Source of the DNA: Chryseobacterium sp. StRB126
GTDB lineage: Bacteria > Bacteroidota > Bacteroidia > Flavobacteriales > Weeksellaceae
Direction: 5' to 3'
Length of the DNA: 64,000 nucleotides
NCBI RefSeq assembly: GCF_000829375.1
Contig: NZ_AP014624.1
Location: forward strand, 4,340,001 to 4,404,000
A program made the translations under genes and the position numbers. This document shows positions 1-8,627 of this stretch, piece by piece; within the stretch, counting starts at the first letter, position 1; every line of letters starts with the position of its first letter. The notes beneath the pieces are model-generated. The model had not been told where the DNA came from. It was given only the letters and a program-made list of their open reading frames with translations, and ran no database searches.

Positions 1-1460
1 TCCTCCAGGAAGTTGAACGGAACATATACATCTTTAAAACCATCTATATCTTTATCATATCTGTAACTTCCATCAGCATTATAAGGAGACAGATAAGGAT
101 TGGCATTTCTTGAATAATTAACCGGGCTTGCAGAAGCATCTGCATCCGTCATGAATGATTCTTTCTCACTCGCAGTACCAAAAACAGAGATCCCAGCCGT
201 TAACTTATCGCTTAACCTATAATTGTTCTTTAAAGTAAGATTATAACGTTTGAATCCCGTACCAATAGTGGTTCCCTGTTCATCAAAATATCCTAAAGAG
301 AAATAGTAATCTGCATGTTCTCCACCTCCGGAAACACTTACTCCATATTGCCTATTGATTGCATTTCTGTACAACAGTTTTCCCCAATCTGTACTATTGT
401 TTCTTAACGCGTTGATTTGATTACGTGTGAATGGAGTTAAAGCATCAAGACCACCACTTCTAAAATCATTTAGCTGGTTATTTTGAGCTAAAATCCTCAT
501 CACTTCTCCTCTATCTGAGCGGTAAGTAAGATCTGAACGCTTGGCAAGCATTAATTCAAGATCTACTTTCTCTGATGCATTCATCAGGTTTAGTTTATCA
601 AAATCAGGACGGGCTGTTACGAAAGTATCGGCAGAGAAATTGATTCTCATGCTTCCTTTCTTTCCTTTTTTCGTAGTAATGGAAATTACCCCGTTGGCCG
701 CTCTTGCTCCATAAATTGCCGTTGCTGCAGCATCTTTAAGAATCGTAATATCTTCAATATCGTTTGGGTTCAGTCCTGCAATAGAGAAGTTCTGAAGCTG
801 ATCGATATTATCTTTATCACTGAAGTTAGGGACATCATTTCCTTCTAACGGAAGTCCATCAATTACCCATAGCGGATCCTGTGGACCAGACAAAGATGCT
901 GTTCCACGGATTCTGATTTTTGCAGGTCCTCCCGGAGATCCTGTTTCCGGAGTCACCACTACCCCGGCAATCTGCCCGGATAGCATCTGGTCTACACTCG
1001 CAACCCCAGCCTGATTGATATTATCCATTTTTACCGTAGCAACTGCTGAGGTTTGCTTACGTTTTTCAATCTTCTGATATCCGGTAATAATAACTTCCTG
1101 AATTTTATTTTTATCTGAAACTTCAGGAACCAGTCTTACCGTATAATTGGTTTTATCTTCATTGATCTGGATGATACGTGATTCGTACCCTGGAAAGCTT
1201 ACCAGAATAGATTTCGTATCTATCGGAATTTCCAGTATAAATTTCCCGTCTTTATCGGCTACTGTACCTACGGATACACTTTCGATGATACCGTCCAGAT
1301 CGGTTTTTGTAGAAACTGACTGGGTTTCTATTTTTATAGATGCTCCTGCAATTACGCTGGAAGTGTTACCGTCTTCTATCTTTCCTGTAATGGTCTTCTT
1401 TTCCTGAGCCAACGCTACCTGGGCCGCTAAAAGAGGTAAAAGGATTAGAGTTTTTTTCAT
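1..1460 (-). CDS. SusC/RagA-family TonB-linked outer membrane receptor, 3' part outside window
   Basis: The reading frame starts at ATG 1460 and runs off the left edge, so only the N-terminal ~486 residues are seen. A signal peptide ending near LAAQVALAQ is followed by a carboxypeptidase-D regulatory-like domain (about residues 25-115) and the TonB plug, with the typical SusC stretch ILKDAAATAIYGARAANGV. By family, SusC proteins are 22-strand outer membrane barrels that take up oligomeric substrates with a SusD lipoprotein, powered by TonB; the barrel strands visible here fit. The start lies 6 bases after the stop of the zinc metalloprotease gene, so the two are probably cotranscribed. The substrate is unknown and a SusD partner, if any, would lie outside the window. 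Confidence 0.9.
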   Translation of the reverse strand, partial: MKKTLILLPLLAAQVALAQEKKTITGKIEDGNTSSVIAGASIKIETQSVSTKTDLDGIIESVSVGTVADKDGKFILEIPIDTKSILVSFPGYESRIIQINEDKTNYTVRLVPEVSDKNKIQEVIITGYQKIEKRKQTSAVATVKMDNINQAGVASVDQMLSGQIAGVVVTPETGSPGGPAKIRIRGTASLSGPQDPLWVIDGLPLEGNDVPNFSDKDNIDQLQNFSIAGLNPNDIEDITILKDAAATAIYGARAANGVISITTKKGKKGSMRINFSADTFVTARPDFDKLNLMNASEKVDLELMLAKRSDLTYRSDRGEVMRILAQNNQLNDFRSGGLDALTPFTRNQINALRNNSTDWGKLLYRNAINRQYGVSVSGGGEHADYYFSLGYFDEQGTTIGTGFKRYNLTLKNNYRLSDKLTAGISVFGTASEKESFMTDADASASPVNYSRNANPYLSPYNADGSYRYDKDIDGFKDVYVPFNFLE

Positions 1461-1466
1461 TGCTGT

Positions 1467-4052
1467 TTATTTGTTTAAAGCCTCTTCAATACGAATGATT
1501 AAGTCTGTGTAATGCGCTCTTGAAGCGTCATCACCTCTGTATCTGGTGTTATTCAGTATATTCAGAACTTTTTGCAGCTCTGCTCTCTTGTACGTTGTAA
1601 CTTCAGATACTCTCTTCATGGATGAATAATTGATGTTTCTAAGGTTTTTACCTTCTTCATGATAGTTGCAGATCATTGGCATATTCAACGTCTGATCTGT
1701 CTTCAATGTTTTTACGGCTGTTTTTTCGAATAATTTGTTCACCGAAACAATCAGTGCATCCACGTAGTTTTTCTGAGCCATTTTTTCAAGCATTGTGAGG
1801 CTTCCTTTCTTATTAAAAATGGCTGTTCTCACCTGTTCAAATAAGTTTTCTACAGTGTAGATCTTATCTTTAGAACCTGAAACTTCATGCTTCAACTCGT
1901 TCTCAAGGAGTCTAAGTAATCGGTCATCCATAAACAGGGAATAGATATTGGCATACTGCATTCCTCTTGCCAGGGTATATGGCGTCTGCTCAAACGGCCC
2001 CATTGGTGAATTTTTCACCGAATATGTTTTCTCAGTAATCGGATTAAAGAATAACCATTCCGGAAGGTGGATTGAGTTTTTAACCAGGTAATCAACCGCT
2101 CTTCTCTGGGTTTCAGCAGGAACTGCTTCATAGGCTTTTTTCTTGTTTCCGAAAACTGTATTGTTCAGGTAAATACCACCTACGTTTGCCATTACATGCC
2201 CTGTATACAGATCCCATTGTCCAATCACTCCCATGTATAATTTACCTGCATCCGTATAATCTTTACCATCTTCATAGGTCCATTTTAAAAGATTATTGGC
2301 TACAACTTTCAGGTTTTTCATTCCGTATTCGCTGGCTTTCATGGCATCATCACCCAAGTCTTCCGACTGTGAACGTGGATCTATGGTTTCAAGGTAGCTT
2401 TGCTGTTCACCATAGAAATACAACGGGTCATCTTCATGCTTATCAATCAGATTTTTTAATGCTCTTTTCTCAGCAAATTCATCCGGATACCAACGGTAAC
2501 CCCATTCAATAGCATACTTATCATAGATTCCGATTTTTGGAGTGATGGCTGTAACACCATCTTCCGGCTGAGCTACGTAGTTGTAACGCGCATAATCCAT
2601 GATAGATGGAGCAGTTCCACCCATTTTATCTGTAAATTCTTTGGAACGAAGCGATTCTACAGGGAATGCAAAAGAAGATCCCATATTGTGCTTCAGTCCG
2701 AAAGTATGTCCCACTTCGTGAGAGGATACAAAACGAATGGCTTCTCCCATATATTCATCACTGAATTTATTGGCTCTTGCCTTCGGATCGATAGGTCCTA
2801 TTTGAATTCTCATCCATTCCTGAAGAGAAGTCATTACATTATGCCACCAGATGATATCGGCTTCAATGATCTCACCACTTCTAGGGTCTACTACGGATGG
2901 CCCCATCGCGTTAGACTTAGGAGAAGCCGCATAGGTAATCACGGAATATCTTACATCATCAATATCGAAATCTTCATCCTTTTCATCCGGCATCTTAGCA
3001 ATCACCGCATTCTTGAAACCTGCCTGCTCAAAAGCAACCTGCCAGTCATGAACTCCTGCAATGATCTTTTCACGCCACTGTTTAGGTGTTGAAGGATCTA
3101 TATAATAAACAATCTGCTTTTTAGGCTCTACCAACTCACCTCTCAGATATTTTTCTCTGTCTTCATCTTTAGGCTCCAGGTTCCAACGAGTGATGAAAAA
3201 CTTCTCATCCATTTTCTGCTGCTGGTCGTTAAAGGACCAATGCTTTTCACTAAAGAATCCTACTCTTGCATCTGCAATTCTTGGTTTCATAGGCACTTTA
3301 GGAAGCAATACCAAGTTGCTGGTTACTCCAAGTGTTACCGGTAAATCTACTCCACCTTCATTCACAGAAGTGCTCAGCTGAGATTTCACCACAAGGTTTT
3401 CCGGGAATGTTTTTACTCCTTCAATAAAGGAAAGACTTGATTTTACTGAGCCACCAAGACCTACATTAGCCAACACATCATTAAAGCTTTTCTGATTTCC
3501 GTCAAAAACCTTATTCACTTTAATAGCTACCGAAGTAGAATCATTGTTCTGAGCTTCAATATCAAAAACTTCAATGACAGATCCTGAAAAGTTATCTTTA
3601 ACAGATTTTGTAATGGCATCATTTTTAGGAGAAGATACTTTCGCTTCAGAAGTTCTTACCCATACCTTTTTAGCCACTCTGTCTCTGTGAAAAGAAATAA
3701 TCTTATTTTCATAGTTCATTCCTTTGTTCAGACCAGCTTCATTTACCTGCAATGGCACCTGAGATAGCTTGTTCACTACCAAAAACTGACGTTCCATCAA
3801 ACTATCAGGAATTTCAAAATAAAGATCTGTTTTTACCTGAATGGTATTGAAAAGTCCTTTTTTATAAGTTCCTTTCTTAATCAGCTCGTCAATCTTTTTT
3901 GTTTTCTTTGATGATGAAACATCTGCTTTTTCGGTTTTGTCCTTGGTTGTTTTTACAGTATCTTTTTTCTGTGCCAGAACTGCCGGCGATGCCATTGCTA
4001 GTCCAAGATACAGTGCAAGCCTGTAATTCTTCATTAAAATAGTCCGATTCAT
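1467..4052 (-). CDS. Exported zinc-dependent metalloprotease (DUF5117/DUF5118 type)
   Basis: The 861-residue protein has a signal peptide ending near SPAVLAQ, a Lys/Thr-rich linker (residues 29-55), then DUF5118/DUF5117-like regions and a metzincin-type zinc motif HEVGHTFGLKH at residues 445-455 (HExxHxxGxxH). In this family the three His bind zinc and the Glu is the general base, so a secreted or periplasmic protease is likely; the substrate cannot be read from sequence. ATG 4034 gives a more ordinary signal peptide start, but ATG 4052 is also possible. It is followed after 6 bases by a SusC receptor gene, which suggests that cleavage of a polymer and its import are linked. A TAGCTTTG -7 box lies 32 bases upstream. 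Confidence 0.88.
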   Translation of the reverse strand: MNRTILMKNYRLALYLGLAMASPAVLAQKKDTVKTTKDKTEKADVSSSKKTKKIDELIKKGTYKKGLFNTIQVKTDLYFEIPDSLMERQFLVVNKLSQVPLQVNEAGLNKGMNYENKIISFHRDRVAKKVWVRTSEAKVSSPKNDAITKSVKDNFSGSVIEVFDIEAQNNDSTSVAIKVNKVFDGNQKSFNDVLANVGLGGSVKSSLSFIEGVKTFPENLVVKSQLSTSVNEGGVDLPVTLGVTSNLVLLPKVPMKPRIADARVGFFSEKHWSFNDQQQKMDEKFFITRWNLEPKDEDREKYLRGELVEPKKQIVYYIDPSTPKQWREKIIAGVHDWQVAFEQAGFKNAVIAKMPDEKDEDFDIDDVRYSVITYAASPKSNAMGPSVVDPRSGEIIEADIIWWHNVMTSLQEWMRIQIGPIDPKARANKFSDEYMGEAIRFVSSHEVGHTFGLKHNMGSSFAFPVESLRSKEFTDKMGGTAPSIMDYARYNYVAQPEDGVTAITPKIGIYDKYAIEWGYRWYPDEFAEKRALKNLIDKHEDDPLYFYGEQQSYLETIDPRSQSEDLGDDAMKASEYGMKNLKVVANNLLKWTYEDGKDYTDAGKLYMGVIGQWDLYTGHVMANVGGIYLNNTVFGNKKKAYEAVPAETQRRAVDYLVKNSIHLPEWLFFNPITEKTYSVKNSPMGPFEQTPYTLARGMQYANIYSLFMDDRLLRLLENELKHEVSGSKDKIYTVENLFEQVRTAIFNKKGSLTMLEKMAQKNYVDALIVSVNKLFEKTAVKTLKTDQTLNMPMICNYHEEGKNLRNINYSSMKRVSEVTTYKRAELQKVLNILNNTRYRGDDASRAHYTDLIIRIEEALNK

Positions 4053-4083
4053 TCCAAATAGTAAATATCTTAGTTTCAGCTGG

Positions 4084-4091
4084 CAAAGCTA
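4084..4091 (-). promoter_or_regulatory. Putative -7 box for the metalloprotease-SusC operon
   Basis: On the minus strand this reads TAGCTTTG, a full match to the Bacteroidetes -7 consensus TAnnTTTG, 32 bases before ATG 4052. No clear TTG -33 element is seen. Confidence 0.45.
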
Positions 4092-4165
4092 TAGGTATAG
4101 TGAATTACATAGTGTGTATTAGGGAGTGAAAGGTGATAATTCGGGAGTGAATGGATTTTTTCATT

Positions 4166-5761
4166 TTATTTCATTAATGGCAAAAAACATATAAAGTTTT
4201 CACCATCTACAGAAATATGAAGAGGATTTTCTCTAAAATACTCATAAACCTGATTCAAATAATCAATTCCGAATTTTTCTCCCTGCACTCCTTCGGTTTT
4301 GGGTTGATAAGTATTCTTTACCGTGATTCCTTTTTCTTCTACTTCTATCGTAATTTCCAAGGGCTGATCTATCGTTGCAACATTATGTTTTATAGCATTT
4401 TCCGTTACAATCTGAAGAGATAAATAAGGAATCCGTTTCTTTAAACTTTCAGGGTCTTTTATGATAAGCTGAAAATTCAGTTCTTCATCAAACCTGCTTT
4501 TCAAAAGCTCCATATATTTCTGGATAAAATCAATTTCTTTGGAAACAGGTACTATATTTTCCTTTGGGGGCACAATCAGATACCTGTAGATCTTCGAAAG
4601 ATTCATTGTAAACTTCTGGGCATTCTCCTTATTAATTCCAATCAACATATATAAAGAGTTCAGGGAATTGAACAGAAAATGCGGGTTGATATTATTCTTA
4701 AGCTGCTGCAGCTGGTTAATGACTTCTGCTTTATGCATTTTTTCATTCTCTATCAGCAAGAGATTTTTCTCGGACTGTATTTTTCCTTTTTCTTTGTAAG
4801 CAATACTGGTAGCCCGCTGGAATAAAATAAAAACAGTGACAATCATAAATAAAGCCGCCAGAAATATATAAATTGTATAAGCTTTTACTTTATTGATATT
4901 TTCATCTGTAATAAAGTTGACATAATTAATCACTGCATATCCATCAAAATTGTCAGTTTTCAAAGGTTTTATAAAACGCGTAACTTCCATTCCCAAATAT
5001 TCTGAGTTGGCAAGACCTTCCGTATATCCTGATTTTATCTTACTGCATAAAGTGTCTTTTGCTTTAATATCTGTGAAATTGAAAACATTCTTCCCGATGT
5101 ACTTTTTTTCGGGATGGGTAATGCAGATTCCTTCCTTGGTAAAAACATAAGCATAGGTATTTGAACTTTTATCTACATTGGTAAAATATTGATGAAGATC
5201 ATCTAAACTTACAGTAGAACCATAATACAGAACATTTTTCTGCGGCAATATGAGAGAATCATAACTTACCCAGAACATACTGTCTTTACGGCTTATTAAA
5301 AGATCTTTGAAGTGACCGGAACCTCTATTTTTTATAGCAATAGATCCTTCTTCCTTATTTCTCTCCTTGAAAATGCCTGATAACGGATTATTACTTTCAT
5401 ACTTTCCCGTTTTACTGTTATCAAAATAATACCAGCTGTAGGTTAACAGGTTTCTTTTTTTATTTAAATCATTCAAAACCAGAGAATAATCTCTATAGTT
5501 CTTCAATCCGTCTTTTTGAATCAGTTCACGAAGCAGATACTGATAGTCTTCAATATTTCTGAATTCGCTTTCCACCGATTCATATTTCCTGAAGAACGTT
5601 TTTTTCGCAAAGTCTTCATTATTTTTACGGTTATCTTCAGCAATTAAATGACTTAAAATAGCAAAGGCCACTACTGCAATCAGACAGGTGGATAAAGCGG
5701 CAACGTAAATAGATTTTTGGGATAAGGCGTGTTTAAAATTAATATTCAATTTCTTCTGCAT
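4166..5761 (-). CDS. LytS-type sensor histidine kinase with Cache-like sensor
   Basis: This 531-residue protein has transmembrane segments at about residues 17-40 and 297-320. They flank an extracytoplasmic domain that looks like a Cache sensor (stretch TYAYVFTKEGICITHPEKK). The cytoplasmic part carries the His_kinase motif NINPHFLFNSLNSL (about residues 358-371) and a divergent HATPase with N-box TENAIKHN. Proteins of this class normally signal to a LytTR response regulator, but none is encoded next to it, so its partner is elsewhere. The gene is monocistronic, with a TATCTTTG box 89 bases upstream. The signal sensed is unknown. Confidence 0.87.
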   Translation of the reverse strand: MQKKLNINFKHALSQKSIYVAALSTCLIAVVAFAILSHLIAEDNRKNNEDFAKKTFFRKYESVESEFRNIEDYQYLLRELIQKDGLKNYRDYSLVLNDLNKKRNLLTYSWYYFDNSKTGKYESNNPLSGIFKERNKEEGSIAIKNRGSGHFKDLLISRKDSMFWVSYDSLILPQKNVLYYGSTVSLDDLHQYFTNVDKSSNTYAYVFTKEGICITHPEKKYIGKNVFNFTDIKAKDTLCSKIKSGYTEGLANSEYLGMEVTRFIKPLKTDNFDGYAVINYVNFITDENINKVKAYTIYIFLAALFMIVTVFILFQRATSIAYKEKGKIQSEKNLLLIENEKMHKAEVINQLQQLKNNINPHFLFNSLNSLYMLIGINKENAQKFTMNLSKIYRYLIVPPKENIVPVSKEIDFIQKYMELLKSRFDEELNFQLIIKDPESLKKRIPYLSLQIVTENAIKHNVATIDQPLEITIEVEEKGITVKNTYQPKTEGVQGEKFGIDYLNQVYEYFRENPLHISVDGENFICFLPLMK

Positions 5762-5849
5762 TCTATTTTCTTACACAGAAAATCTTAACAATGCTGGAGT
5801 AAAGCCTATATTTTTTTAAGATCACCTCTGTAGATAAATTATTCGTTTG

Positions 5850-5857
5850 CAAAGATA
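5850..5857 (-). promoter_or_regulatory. Putative -7 box for the LytS-type kinase
   Basis: The minus strand reads TATCTTTG, a perfect TAnnTTTG match, 89 bases upstream of the kinase start. Confidence 0.45.
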
Positions 5858-5970
5858 TAACAAAGATCTGAGGACCATTGAGTGAATTAAAATTATCTTA
5901 AAATTTACACTGAGTATAACTTTTTTCTGATCAAAAATTCAGAATAAAATTATTTTCTTTCTAAAAAACA

Positions 5971-6299
5971 ATGGAATCCTGTTGTTCCGAAATATATGCT
6001 GTTAACCTGATTAGTGAACGGTGGATTCTTTCCATCTGTTACCAACTCAAACAGGAGAGGTTGAGATTTTTTGAACTGAAAAACAGAATTCCTAATATTT
6101 CCGAGAGAATGCTTACGCTGCAGCTAAAAAAAATGGAACAGAAAAATCTGGTGATAAAACAGTATACGCGGAAGTTCCAGCCAGAGTGGAATACGAATTA
6201 TCCGAAATAGGAAAAAAATTACTCCCGGTGCTTAACCAGCCGGAGATTTGGGGTAAGGAACATAAAGAATCCAAGAAAAAAATAGTCATTTTATTATGA
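5971..6299 (+). pseudogene. Frameshifted HxlR-family transcriptional regulator
   Basis: The first frame (ATG 5971, stop 6208-6210) gives the HxlR winged helix: an N-terminal Cys pair (ESCCSE), then SERWILSICYQL, RFFELKNRIPNISERMLTLQL and KKMEQKNLV. At this point the family normally continues with a Val-Tyr-x-Glu-Val-Pro-Pro-Arg-Val-Glu-Tyr beta wing. That continuation (YAEVPARVEYELSEIGKKLL, then PVLNQPEIWGKEH) is present but in the +1-shifted frame from about 6165 to the TGA at 6297-6299. One extra A in the A-run 6156-6159 would restore a ~109-residue HxlR protein. So this is either a real pseudogene or a base-calling error. HxlR proteins are DNA-binding regulators, often of redox or aldehyde responses. 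No partner gene is evident. Confidence 0.8.
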
Positions 6300-6424
6300 T
6301 AGAAAAGAAAACAGAGTAATCTTATCCGGCTTTAAAGAATCAGCATATAAAGACCTAAGTCTTAAAATTAGTTAATATAACTATTCAACTCCCGAATTCC
6401 ATCCTTTATATTTTGAAAATTATT

Positions 6425-6432
6425 TATCTTCG
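6425..6432 (+). promoter_or_regulatory. Putative -7 box (TATCTTCG) for the thioredoxin-fold operon
   Basis: TATCTTCG is one base off TAnnTTTG and lies 19 bases before ATG 6452. A promoter here excludes the in-frame TTG at 6413 as the start codon. Confidence 0.4.
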
Positions 6433-6451
6433 CTTCAAATCTTATTTGAAA

Positions 6452-7627
6452 ATGAAGAAGATCATCTCCGGGATATCTATTGTTTGTTCTATCATCATCT
6501 CTGCTCAAGAGACTATACAGTTTCAGGAACTACCTTTTAAAGAAATTATAGCAAAAGCCAAAAAAGAAAAGAAATTGGTTTTTATTGATGCGTATGCTTC
6601 CTGGTGTGGGCCATGCAAAATGATGGAAAAAAATGTTTTTCCACAGAAATCCGTGAGAGAATATTTCAATACCAACTTCATTAATGCAAGATTCGACATG
6701 GAAAAAGGAGAAGGAAGAGATCTCGCTGCCAAATTTGGTGTTCGATCTTACCCCACTTATCTTTTCCTGAACGGTGAAGGTGAGCTTGTTTCCAGAAACA
6801 CTGGTTATATGGAAGAAAGCATGTTTGTAGCCATGGCTCAGGACATCAATTCACAAGGGAATAAAAAAGGTTCTCTTAAAGAAAGATTTGCCAGTGGAGA
6901 AAAAGATCCGGAATTCCTGATCAATATTATGAAGCTTAACTCTGATACAGATTATGAGTTTGCAAAAAAAGCTTCTGAAAGATATTTTGAAAATAAAAAA
7001 GCTTCTGATCCTCTTTCAAAAGAAGAAATAGGTTACATGCTATTTTTTCTGAAATCAGCAGAAGATACCAATTATAAACCTTTTATCTCCAGAAAAGCTG
7101 AGATCATCAAATACCTTCCTGAAGAGACATATAATGAATTTGATGGCCAAATAAAGCTATCAAAAATTGTAGAACAGTCCATTGATGATAAAAACAAAAA
7201 GGTGAATGATGAGTACTTCATGAAAATGGCTGAACCATTGGTAGGAAAACAAGCTGCTACAACTAAGCTCAACCAAACAAAGCTTAACTATTACGAACAA
7301 AATGCCAATTTCCCGGAATATGAAAAAGCAGCTTTGGAGTACTATAAAAATCCAGATACCTTCAATCCTGATGAGCTTTTAAGAGCTGCATGGGTATTTG
7401 TAGATCATATACAAACACAGTCCTCTTTAAAGAAGGCTACTGAATGGGCTGAAAAGTCCGTAATGAGAGGAGAAACTTCAGAAAACACCTATATCTTAGC
7501 TAAACTTTATTTCTTAACAGGAAATAAAGATATGGCAAAAAATTACGCTGAAATGTCTAGAAATATGGCAGTTCAAGCTAACAGAGATTCGAAATTAGCG
7601 GAGGAATTATTAAAACAAATAAAATAA
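6452..7627 (+). CDS. Exported thioredoxin-fold protein with C-terminal helical repeat region
   Basis: Start ATG 6452 gives a signal peptide (MKKIISGISIVCSIIISAQ) and a 391-residue protein; an in-frame TTG at 6413 lies upstream of the probable promoter. Residues 30-130 form a thioredoxin domain with active site WCGPCK (residues 51-56) and the cis-Pro segment VRSYPTYLFL. The remaining ~250 residues are helical and TPR-like, for example the stretch NTYILAKLYFLTGNKDMAKNYAEMSRN. A CxxC thioredoxin in the periplasm normally reduces or isomerises disulfides; the partner is unknown. It heads a tight operon with a DUF3575 outer membrane protein and a small membrane protein. Confidence 0.85.
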   Translation: MKKIISGISIVCSIIISAQETIQFQELPFKEIIAKAKKEKKLVFIDAYASWCGPCKMMEKNVFPQKSVREYFNTNFINARFDMEKGEGRDLAAKFGVRSYPTYLFLNGEGELVSRNTGYMEESMFVAMAQDINSQGNKKGSLKERFASGEKDPEFLINIMKLNSDTDYEFAKKASERYFENKKASDPLSKEEIGYMLFFLKSAEDTNYKPFISRKAEIIKYLPEETYNEFDGQIKLSKIVEQSIDDKNKKVNDEYFMKMAEPLVGKQAATTKLNQTKLNYYEQNANFPEYEKAALEYYKNPDTFNPDELLRAAWVFVDHIQTQSSLKKATEWAEKSVMRGETSENTYILAKLYFLTGNKDMAKNYAEMSRNMAVQANRDSKLAEELLKQIK

Positions 7628-7634
7628 ACACTTG

Positions 7635-8261
7635 ATGAAATACAGAGTATTAATGGGAACTTTGGCATTCCTAAGCATAGGTTCACTAAAGGCTCAAGAG
7701 CAGGAACAAAGCGAAGAGAAAAGTTTATATGTAAAAGGGAATGCTCTTTTTTTACCAATAGGAATTGTCAATCTGGGAATAGAAAAACAGATCAGTCCTA
7801 AATATACCCTTCAGGGAGATGTTTTTATCTCACCATGGAAATCTTTTGCAGGACACGAACTGCAATTTTATTCTGTTTCTGCTGAAGGAAGATATTATTT
7901 CAAAGAAGCTTTCAAGCATTGGTATATAGGAGCCAACATCTCAGTTGCTGCCTACAGAGCTGCAAAATGGAACTATTGGAATGATAATGTAAGCCAAAAA
8001 GCAGACGGAGAATATATTGTGAATTCTAATCTTTATCAAAAAGGCTACTCTGTTATGCTAGGGGTTACCGGCGGATATCAGTTTCAATTGTCTGAGCGTT
8101 GGAACCTTGACCTTTATGCAACTATAGGAACTTCACAAAGCTTTTATAAAGGGTATGACAGAACCACCGGAAGACGCTATGATGATGCAGAGAAATTTAA
8201 CAAAAGCGGGGAAATTATCCCCTACAGAGGAGGTGTGATGATCTCTTACAAATTTAAATAA
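7635..8261 (+). CDS. DUF3575-type outer membrane beta-barrel protein
   Basis: The start ATG 7635 (a TTG precedes it in frame) lies 7 bases after the thioredoxin-fold gene. The product is 208 residues with a signal peptide ending SIGSLKAQ. The body has alternating beta strands (SLYVKGNALFLPIGIVNLGI, then QFYSVSAEGRYYF) and ends in lysine-phenylalanine-lysine after a predicted last strand GGVMISYKFK, as small outer membrane barrels do. The DUF3575 assignment is by resemblance; no enzymatic role is known. Operon context suggests a shared envelope function with the thioredoxin-fold protein, which is an inference. Confidence 0.75.
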   Translation: MKYRVLMGTLAFLSIGSLKAQEQEQSEEKSLYVKGNALFLPIGIVNLGIEKQISPKYTLQGDVFISPWKSFAGHELQFYSVSAEGRYYFKEAFKHWYIGANISVAAYRAAKWNYWNDNVSQKADGEYIVNSNLYQKGYSVMLGVTGGYQFQLSERWNLDLYATIGTSQSFYKGYDRTTGRRYDDAEKFNKSGEIIPYRGGVMISYKFK

Positions 8262-8265
8262 TACA

Positions 8266-8472
8266 ATGAAGCTATTCGGAAAAAATCATATTATCATTTC
8301 AGTGATTACTTTTGTGATCCTTTTTTTAATGAATTATCTTGGAAATGATCTCCCCGACAAAGATCAAAGAGCCTTACTAACTGCTTTCGCAGGAGTTGTA
8401 GGTTTAACGATTGGACTCTTTATATTAAATAAGGGTAAGAACGATAAAACTCCGCCCCAAAATTTTGATTAA
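8266..8472 (+). CDS. Small two-helix membrane protein
   Basis: A 68-residue protein whose ATG is 4 bases after the previous stop. Two hydrophobic segments (about residues 8-25, IIISVITFVILFLMNY, and 35-55, RALLTAFAGVVGLTIGLFIL) are separated by a charged loop NDLPDKDQ. I do not recognise the family. Position and spacing make it the last gene of the 6452-8472 operon. Confidence 0.65.
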   Translation: MKLFGKNHIIISVITFVILFLMNYLGNDLPDKDQRALLTAFAGVVGLTIGLFILNKGKNDKTPPQNFD

Positions 8473-8474
8473 AA

Positions 8475-8588
8475 GGCTGGAAGTTGGAAGACGGAAGCTG
8501 GAAGTTATTTTTAGTCATATAATTACTAAATAGTCCTTTAAAAAAGGAAAAAGTGTTTTTTATGACCATCATAACTTCCAGCTTTCAA
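8475..8588. repeat. Inverted extragenic repeat element (GGCTGGAAG type)
   Basis: Immediately after the small membrane gene, the sequence has GGAAG-based tandem units. A perfect 12-bp inverted pair follows: GCTGGAAGTTAT at 8497-8508 and ATAACTTCCAGC at 8571-8582, around a ~60-bp AT-rich core. A relative with arms GGCTGGAAG/CTTCCAGCC lies at 29808-29996, and a single arm at 56221-56235. This looks like a dispersed non-coding repeat. Confidence 0.6.
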
Positions 8589-8627
8589 TTTTATAAATCA
8601 ATATTTCTTATTCTGGGCTAGTATTCA

